Shown piece after piece: positions 13,493 through 19,858 of a stretch of 19,858 nt of DNA (position 1 is the stretch's first letter; the number at the start of each line of letters is the position of its first letter). The stretch is taken from assembly GCA_012514255.1 (NCBI GenBank), contig JAAZAP010000011.1:1-19858 (forward strand), in the 5' to 3' direction. The notes under the pieces were generated by a model that searched no databases, was not told the DNA's origin, and saw only the letters and a list, made by a program, of their open reading frames with translations. Source of the stretch: Bacteroidales bacterium. GTDB taxonomy: Bacteria > Bacteroidota > Bacteroidia > Bacteroidales > VadinHA17. The position numbers were made by a program, and so were the translations under genes.

Positions 13493-14824
13493 ATGCCGAA
13501 CAGAACGAGACCGTCGCCCATTCCGCATTCAGATCTGATGACCCGGAGAACGCGTAACCGGATTTTGTTGCCGGTATCAGCAGCCATTCTCCTGGTTATT
13601 ATTGCTCTTGTCACTGCCCTTTCAGGACTGGTATATACGCCACTGGTGGCAGGGGCACTGGCACTGCTCCCCCTGGGATTGGCAACAGCTGAGCTGAGAA
13701 GGCTCATTGCTGACAGCAGCAATATTCTCAGGGAGATGGCTTCCATAGCTGAGAAGAACGAAGAGGTAATCAACTCCTTTTCTCACAAGATCAGGGAGCC
13801 GCTTAATAACCTGGTGTTGCTGGGGAACATGCTGAGAGAAACCACCTCCACTCCCAAGCAGCAGGAACTTATAGATACTTTCATAGCTTCCACCGGCTCA
13901 ATGGTGGACGTGGTCAACGAACTGACAATGGAGACAGCGGGGAACATCACCTTTGAACGAAGAGGCGAGATACGGTTCAGGCTCGGTCCCATTATTTGTG
14001 ACACCATTGAGCTGATGAAGCTCAACAGGAATCATGACCAGAGCGTGGTGACCTATGATGACCACGGCGAGGGAGCAAGCGAATACAAGGGTGATCCGAT
14101 AGTTATCAAACAGATACTAATTGACCTGCTCAGCGCTGCCATCTCAGGGTCATCCGGAAGAGTATCAATAAAGATCCAGGCCAGGGAAGCCGGTGTAAGG
14201 GATGACTCGGAAAAAGTGGAGTTCACCCTCTCCTCCAATAATCCCGTTGTATTTATCGGGGAGAAACGACAGCCCTACCCATTGGCTGGCAGGCTGATAC
14301 GCGATTGCGGCGGCAACTGGCAGGAATCAACCACCGGGTCAGGCTCATGGTTTGTCTTCTATATCAACCTGCTGAAGGCTGAAAAGCTTACGCCACCGGC
14401 AGCAGCCAGCACCCTGATCAGGGGAATGGCAGCGGAGAAGAGCAGGAAGGAGATGAAAGACCTGAATATTCTCCTGGTGGAAGACAATCCCATCAACCAG
14501 CGCATCACCCAGTTAATGCTTGAGCCGCTCGTAAAACGACTGGAGACGGCAAGGAACGGCAAGGAGGCGCTGGATATGTTCGGAACGGCACGCTATGACC
14601 TGATACTGATGGATGTACAAATGCCCGTCATGAACGGACTGGTAGCCGCCGAGAAGATCCGCAGGCTGGAGATGAGCACCAACGTACATGTGCCTATTAT
14701 TGCCATCACGGCCAACGCCATGCTGGGCGACAAGGAACAGTGCCTGGCGGTGGGGATGGATGATTACATTAGCAAACCGATAGAGCCCGAGGTGCTTATT
14801 GAGAAAATCACAGCGCTGATCTGA
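13493..14824 (+). CDS. Membrane hybrid histidine kinase-like protein with degenerate ATPase domain and intact receiver
   Basis: The 443-residue protein has two adjacent membrane helices (about 24-43 and 49-65) with almost no outer loop, a helical linker, a HisKA-like dimerisation domain (His98 in NSFSHKIREPLNNL), a HATPase-like region (about 150-295) and a receiver domain (about 323-443). The receiver is complete: LVEDNPINQR, Asp374 in ILMDVQMPVMNG, Thr407 and Lys428. The ATPase region is not. The N-box reads QILIDLLSAAIS, without the Mg-binding Asn. No DxGxG G1 box is seen, and the G2 position is YPLAGRLIRDCGG. The residue after His98 is Lys instead of the catalytic Glu. It is likely a pseudokinase or phosphotransfer scaffold fed by another kinase. 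It converges on the SpoIIE phosphatase gene. Confidence 0.85.
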   Translation: MPNRTRPSPIPHSDLMTRRTRNRILLPVSAAILLVIIALVTALSGLVYTPLVAGALALLPLGLATAELRRLIADSSNILREMASIAEKNEEVINSFSHKIREPLNNLVLLGNMLRETTSTPKQQELIDTFIASTGSMVDVVNELTMETAGNITFERRGEIRFRLGPIICDTIELMKLNRNHDQSVVTYDDHGEGASEYKGDPIVIKQILIDLLSAAISGSSGRVSIKIQAREAGVRDDSEKVEFTLSSNNPVVFIGEKRQPYPLAGRLIRDCGGNWQESTTGSGSWFVFYINLLKAEKLTPPAAASTLIRGMAAEKSRKEMKDLNILLVEDNPINQRITQLMLEPLVKRLETARNGKEALDMFGTARYDLILMDVQMPVMNGLVAAEKIRRLEMSTNVHVPIIAITANAMLGDKEQCLAVGMDDYISKPIEPEVLIEKITALI

Positions 14825-14846
14825 GACGGCTGCGGCAGGCTCCGGC

Positions 14847-14864
14847 AACCCTTTCAAAAGGGTT
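14847..14864. terminator. Possible bidirectional hairpin between convergent genes
   Basis: AACCCTT-TCAA-AAGGGTT is a 7-base stem in the 29-base gap between the hybrid kinase and SpoIIE stops, reaching into the last codons of the latter. The following T run is short (TTTC), so termination strength is doubtful. Confidence 0.35.
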
Positions 14865-15840
14865 TCACCCCCAGAATCATCATGTCGTCTATCTGATCAT
14901 GCCCTGCCATCCATGACTCAATGGTCTCATCAAGGATTCGCTGCTGGTCGGCCAGGGGATATTTGCTGATTGTCAGAAGAATATGTCTCAGCCGACGGTA
15001 CATGAACTTCTTGTTCTCAGGTCCTCCAAACTGGTCAGCATACCCGTCGGAGAAGAGATAGAGCAGATCACCCTCCTCCAGGGTGAAGGTACTGCGGTTG
15101 AATGATACCATGGCGAACGACTGTACCACATTTTTCTTATCACCCTTTATCTCAAAAAGTTTATCGTCACGCACAATATATACAGGCAGGAATGCACCGG
15201 AGAACTCCATCAGCCTGGTCTTCTTGTCAATGATGCATATGCTCATCTCAATGCCGTCCTTGATGATTGCCTTGCCACTCTCCTCCTTGAAGAAGGCCGA
15301 CTCCAGCTCCCTGTTCATGGTAAGCAGTACCTGGTCACTGTCATCCACCTTCAGCTCATTGATGATCTTCTGTATGAGTTCCAGCCCGATCATTGACATG
15401 AGCGCCCCGGGTACGCCATGACCGGTGCAGTCAGCTGCCGCAATGAAGTATTTGTTATCCCGTTCGCTGAACCAGTAAAAGTCGCCGCTGACAATATGCT
15501 TCGGGCGATAGTAAATAAAATAGTCCTGGAAAATTCTCCGTATATGATGTTCGGCCGGCAGAAGTGCTGCCTGTATCCTGCGTGCGTAGTTGAGACTGTC
15601 AGTCAGGTCCTTGTTCCGCACCTGGAGTTCTGAGCGCTGGATATCTATCTCAGTATATGCGCTCTTCATCTCTGACAGGTGCTTCCTTGTCCTCAGCAGC
15701 ACCCAGAACTGCAGTACAGCCAGGTAAACAAGAGCCACCACTATGAACACAGCAATGGCGTAGTTGATGACCGGGCTGTCCCACAGCCTGACAGCCATGA
15801 CCGTGGCCGTCAGAATCATCTGATGAAGCAAGGCTGTCAC
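14854..15840 (-). CDS. Membrane-anchored SpoIIE/RsbU-type PP2C serine phosphatase
   Basis: The 328-residue protein has one membrane helix (about 24-47), a coiled coil (about 50-92, ending in the YARRIQAALLP motif typical of Bacteroidetes SpoIIE proteins) and a PP2C domain (about 95-328). Metal-binding Asp residues are present in IVSGDFYWF (Asp120), AAADCTGHGVPGALMSM (Asp137), LFSDGYADQF and QIDDMMILGV, so it should be active. Such phosphatases usually remove phosphate from anti-sigma-antagonist proteins, but no STAS or RsbW partner is in view. The GTG start at 15840 overlaps the ubiD stop (GTGA); ATG at 15819 is an alternative. It is translationally coupled to ubiD. Confidence 0.92.
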   Translation of the reverse strand: MTALLHQMILTATVMAVRLWDSPVINYAIAVFIVVALVYLAVLQFWVLLRTRKHLSEMKSAYTEIDIQRSELQVRNKDLTDSLNYARRIQAALLPAEHHIRRIFQDYFIYYRPKHIVSGDFYWFSERDNKYFIAAADCTGHGVPGALMSMIGLELIQKIINELKVDDSDQVLLTMNRELESAFFKEESGKAIIKDGIEMSICIIDKKTRLMEFSGAFLPVYIVRDDKLFEIKGDKKNVVQSFAMVSFNRSTFTLEEGDLLYLFSDGYADQFGGPENKKFMYRRLRHILLTISKYPLADQQRILDETIESWMAGHDQIDDMMILGVKPF

Positions 15841-17726
15841 CCGGCAGTAGCTTTTAAGGTCTCCACGGAAGCATTGCCCGGTCTGAGAAGAGGAAGAAGC
15901 CTCAGAGAGGGTGAACCGATGAACGGTCCCAGATCATATTCAGGCCACCTGCGGTCTGTCAGCCGTATTGTCTCCGGATCAGAACAGACCACATTGGGCC
16001 ACTCTCTTGGGAATGCCGGCAGTGAGTTTGCCTTGGAGGTTGCATCAATGAATAGAGCGCCACCGTCAAGGTGGTACAGGTCGCGGGCCGGATCACTGTT
16101 GCCGGTCACCAGCCATGTAAGCATTGCCGGATCTTCAGCATCAGCGCCTTCATCAACAGCAATTATTACTGTCCCGGGAGTTGTAAGGGAGGCGGGGAGG
16201 GATGAAGCCAGGCGGTGCATATCAAGCCCAATGTCAGGCCTCCTGACCGTCAGCACTGCCACTGGCAAGGCATTCTGGGCCATGGTTTTCAGGCCGGTGA
16301 TAAACTCACCGGTGATCTCATCATCGGTAAGGAGCATCATTGGCACCGCATGGGGCTCTGCCACCCGCTCCTCGGAGAGCTTTACCGTGGCATCAATACC
16401 CAGCTTGCCTCCCATGCTGAACCGGTCAGAAGAATGGTCAAGCACATCAAGCGGGCCGCGGGTGAGCAACAGGTCAGTCTCAAACCTCACATTGGCAAAG
16501 AATGCCTCTGCCACTGAAAGGTAATCAGTCACATGTACATCACTGTTGACCACAATAATATACTTGCTGAGCATCATCTGACTGGCACCGAAGAGGGCGC
16601 TGAGAACCTTCATGCCCTGCCCCGGATAGGTCTTGTCTATACTGACAATCACAAGGTTATGGGCTACGCCTGAGACCGGCATATGAAGCTCGCGTATCTC
16701 GGGTGCAATAGCCAGCTTTATCGGCGCAAAGAAGATCTTCTCCGTTGCCTTACCTATCCAGGCATCTTCCATAGGCGGGACGCCCACCACGGTAGCCGGG
16801 TAAACGGCATTCTTCCTGTGGGTGATGCAGGTGACACGGAACCTCGGATAGAGATCGGCAAGTGAATAGAAGCCGGTGTGGTCACCAAAGGGTCCCTCGG
16901 TAACGGGAGGCTCGGAGGTATCCACGTAACCTTCAATGACAAAGTCGGAGTCAGCCGGCACCCACAGGTCATTGGTCAGGCATTTGACGAGCCTCACTCT
17001 TCTTCGTCTGAGGAATGCGGCAAGGAGATATTCGCTGATATCTTCCGGCAGGGGGGCCGTGGCTGAATAGGTATATACCGGATCACCACCCAGGGTGACA
17101 GTGACGGGCATTCGTCCGCCCTGTTTTTTCCATGCCTCAAAATGGCGGGCCCCGGTCTTGTGCCTGTGCCAGTGCATTCCTGTCACATCCTTTCCCATGA
17201 TCTGCATGCGATACATGCCCAGGTTTGTGCTGCCGGTATCCGGATGCCTGGTATGGACAAGGGGCAGGGTGATGAACCTGTCGCCATCATGCGGCCAGCA
17301 TTTCAATATGGGCAGCCGGCCGAGGTCAGGGGTGTAATCAACCACCTCCTGGCATTCGCCCCTGCCCCTCTTCCTGCGTGGAGCCAGGGTAAGGAACCTG
17401 ATCATCCCGGGCAGCCTGGCAAGCCTGGTCAACCTGCCGCGCGACCGGCCCAATGACTCAACCAGGGAGAAGATCTCCTCCCCTGCATCATCAAGTGAGG
17501 CGCGACCGATGGCTGCTGCCATACGCTCATCAGAAGCGAAAGCATTTATAAGAAGAGGGAACTCTGTACCGGTATCCTCGAAGAGCAGGGCCCTGCCCCC
17601 ACTTTTCACAAGCCTGTCAGCTATCTCTGTTATCTCCAGGACAGGGTTCACGGGGCAGGCAACGCGCGCCAGCTGACCGCGGGACTCAAGAAATGAGGCG
17701 AATTGAGCCAGACCGTTGAATGACAT
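15837..17726 (-). CDS. UbiD-family decarboxylase (probable menaquinone pathway)
   Basis: The 629-residue protein belongs to the prenylated-FMN-dependent UbiD decarboxylases. Characteristic segments are TNLGMYRMQIMG (Asn168, Arg173), GMHWHRHKTGARHF, VIEGYVDTSEPP and VTEGPFGDHTGFYS (Glu277, Asp282). The acid-Arg-acid catalytic set is thus present, with Asp in the last place, as in many UbiD proteins. The length of over 600 residues matches the long Bacteroidetes form annotated for menaquinone synthesis, and the extra C-terminal domain is normal for that form. No other menaquinone gene is in view, so the substrate is inferred. The ATG at 17726 is chosen: the 20-codon longer frame would start inside the eno terminator. 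The stop overlaps the phosphatase start. Confidence 0.92.
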   Translation of the reverse strand: MSFNGLAQFASFLESRGQLARVACPVNPVLEITEIADRLVKSGGRALLFEDTGTEFPLLINAFASDERMAAAIGRASLDDAGEEIFSLVESLGRSRGRLTRLARLPGMIRFLTLAPRRKRGRGECQEVVDYTPDLGRLPILKCWPHDGDRFITLPLVHTRHPDTGSTNLGMYRMQIMGKDVTGMHWHRHKTGARHFEAWKKQGGRMPVTVTLGGDPVYTYSATAPLPEDISEYLLAAFLRRRRVRLVKCLTNDLWVPADSDFVIEGYVDTSEPPVTEGPFGDHTGFYSLADLYPRFRVTCITHRKNAVYPATVVGVPPMEDAWIGKATEKIFFAPIKLAIAPEIRELHMPVSGVAHNLVIVSIDKTYPGQGMKVLSALFGASQMMLSKYIIVVNSDVHVTDYLSVAEAFFANVRFETDLLLTRGPLDVLDHSSDRFSMGGKLGIDATVKLSEERVAEPHAVPMMLLTDDEITGEFITGLKTMAQNALPVAVLTVRRPDIGLDMHRLASSLPASLTTPGTVIIAVDEGADAEDPAMLTWLVTGNSDPARDLYHLDGGALFIDATSKANSLPAFPREWPNVVCSDPETIRLTDRRWPEYDLGPFIGSPSLRLLPLLRPGNASVETLKATAG

Positions 17727-17736
17727 CAAGACACAG

Positions 17737-17756
17737 ATTTCTACAAATATAGAAAT
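17737..17756 (-). promoter_or_regulatory. ubiD promoter -7 box inside an inverted repeat
   Basis: On the minus strand TATATTTG (17751-17744) fits the -7 consensus and lies inside a perfect 7-base inverted repeat, ATTTCTA...TAGAAAT, with a 6-base centre. The box is only 18 bases from the ubiD ATG, so the leader would be about 11 bases. The -33 region falls in the eno terminator and has no TTTG. The repeat may be an operator. Confidence 0.45.
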
Positions 17757-17781
17757 AAAAAAACTCCGCTCGCGCGGAGTC
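17757..17781 (-). terminator. Rho-independent terminator of eno
   Basis: The minus strand reads ACTCCGC-GCGA-GCGGAGT followed by a run of T (seven, counting the last stem base). This is a 7-base GC-rich stem with a GNRA-type loop, about 20 bases after the eno stop. It separates eno from ubiD. Confidence 0.88.
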
Positions 17782-17801
17782 TTCATAAAGGGTTTGATCT
17801 C

Positions 17802-19088
<1,287 letters not shown>

Positions 19089-19120
19089 TTAAATTTATAT
19101 ATAATAGTTTGCAATATATG

Positions 19121-19156
19121 AAAAAAAGGGATACGGTCATAATGACTGTATCCCTT
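19121..19156 (-). terminator. Rho-independent terminator of the rpoA-rplQ operon
   Basis: The minus strand has the stem AAGGGATAC(A)GTCAT paired with ATGAC(C)GTATCCCTT, with one A/C mismatch and a tight apex. It is followed by a T run that includes the stem end. It lies 20 bases after the rplQ stop and closes the ribosomal protein operon. Confidence 0.88.
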
Positions 19157-19176
19157 AATCAGATTGGCATTGTCTG

Positions 19177-19722
19177 CTATTCTTTGGTATCTTCTGATTC
19201 AGCCGGTTCTTCTGGCAGAGCTGTTTTTTCAGCTGCCTCAGGTTCACTGGCTGCTGCTGCAGTTTCCGTCACTGCGGCTGTGGCTGTTTCTGCTGCTTTT
19301 TTCTTCGGGCTGCGGCGGCGGCGTGTTGATTTGGCTTTAGTGCCCTCTGCAGCCAGCATATTCTCATTGTAGTCCACCAGCTCAATAATGCACATCTCGG
19401 CGGCATCGCCCAACCTGTTTCCGGTCTTGAGAATACGGGTATATCCTCCCGGGCGGTCAGCCACTTTGGGGCCCACTTCCCTGAATAGTTCAGCGACGGC
19501 GTTCTTGTCTTCAAGATAACTGAATACCACCCGGCGTGAATGTGTTGAGTCATCCTTTGACCTGGTAATGAGCGGCTCAACGTATGTTCTCAGGGCACGC
19601 GCCTTGGCTGTGGTGGTTGTGATACGCTTGTGAAGAATGAGTGATGAAGCGAGGTTGGCAAGCATTGCCTTTCTGTCAGCGCTTTTTCTTCCAAGGTGGT
19701 TTATAGAATTTAAATGTCGCAT
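19177..19722 (-). CDS. rplQ: 50S ribosomal protein L17 with C-terminal extension
   Basis: The 181-residue protein begins [20 protein letters not shown] with [22 protein letters not shown], the standard L17 start, and the core ends near residue 120 ([13 protein letters not shown]). Residues about 125-181 form a basic patch ([17 protein letters not shown]) and then an Ala/Thr/Glu-rich acidic tail. Tails of this kind are common in Bacteroidetes L17, while E. coli L17 is about 127 residues. The gene follows rpoA by 22 bases, the usual end of the alpha operon, and ends before a clear terminator. Confidence 0.96.
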   Translation of the reverse strand: MRHLNSINHLGRKSADRKAMLANLASSLILHKRITTTTAKARALRTYVEPLITRSKDDSTHSRRVVFSYLEDKNAVAELFREVGPKVADRPGGYTRILKTGNRLGDAAEMCIIELVDYNENMLAAEGTKAKSTRRRRSPKKKAAETATAAVTETAAAASEPEAAEKTALPEEPAESEDTKE

Positions 19723-19744
19723 TTCTCTCTGTCCTTACCTGTTA

Positions 19745-19858
19745 TTAATCTTTGTCGAGTTTGTATTTTGCCACATCCATCCCGAATGAGAGGTTCATTG
19801 TCTCAAGGAGCTCATCGAGTTCGGTGAGTGACTTCTTGCCGAAGTTACGGAACTTGAG
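19745..19858 (-). CDS. rpoA: RNA polymerase alpha subunit (C-terminal end only)
   Basis: The last 37 codons lie in the window: [19 protein letters not shown], then [18 protein letters not shown] and a TAA stop at 19747-19745. [14 protein letters not shown] is the helix-hairpin-helix part of the alpha C-terminal domain, which contacts UP elements and activators. The rest of the gene is outside the window. Its place directly before rplQ is the standard order. Confidence 0.95.
   Translation of the reverse strand, partial: LKFRNFGKKSLTELDELLETMNLSFGMDVAKYKLDKD

Noticed and set aside
15679..16524. 281-codon plus-strand open frame
   Set aside because: It lies opposite the SpoIIE and ubiD genes, both firmly identified, and has Ser/Arg-rich shadow composition.
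17727..17786. Twenty-codon N-terminal extension of the UbiD-family protein
   Set aside because: It reads through the stem of the eno terminator and the ubiD -7 box; the ATG at 17726 gives a normal family N-terminus.

Overview
The window is a stretch of core chromosome from a member of the Bacteroidetes, most likely Bacteroidales or a close relative. The signs are gliding genes gldE and gldD next to ssb, a type IX secretion (T9SS) C-terminal sorting domain on a secreted carboxypeptidase, a group II GGGP synthase, an L17 with a long low-complexity tail, and repeated -7 boxes of the Bacteroidetes form TAnnTTTG with few strong Shine-Dalgarno sites. No phage, transposon, CRISPR or RNA gene is visible, and no gene-free gap exceeds 300 bases.

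Layout. 1-79 is the 5' end of an HU/IHF gene on the minus strand, divergent from a plus-strand run ssb - gldE - gldD - PPTase - GGGP synthase (354-4143) whose members touch or overlap. Facing it on the minus strand is ychF - M14 peptidase (T9SS cargo) - an alkaline-phosphatase-fold protein (8763-4220). From 8916 a plus-strand cassette follows: an ECF sigma factor, a single-pass membrane protein with a very acidic outer tail, and a Spy/CpxP-like secreted protein. Next come minus-strand hisS, a DUF4870 membrane protein and a tyrosine-rich secreted protein, then a divergent plus-strand hybrid kinase (13493-14824). The rest is minus strand: rpoA (partial) - rplQ - terminator - eno - terminator - ubiD-family decarboxylase - SpoIIE-type phosphatase.

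The most interesting observations concern proteins that keep their fold but seem to have lost catalysis. The alkaline-phosphatase-like protein has lost the nucleophile, three ligands of one zinc site and the Lys/Arg pair, but keeps the other zinc site. The hybrid kinase keeps its phospho-accepting His and receiver Asp but has no recognisable ATP-binding boxes. Its gene ends facing the gene of an intact PP2C phosphatase. YchF has altered P-loop and switch regions. Three minus-strand promoters (phosphatase-like gene, hisS, ubiD) each have an inverted repeat lying on the -7 box. The ECF sigma / acidic-tail / Spy-like cassette looks like a self-contained envelope-stress or metal-sensing unit.

Basis: gene identities rest on motifs read from the translations and on remembered family features. 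No database search or alignment program was run.
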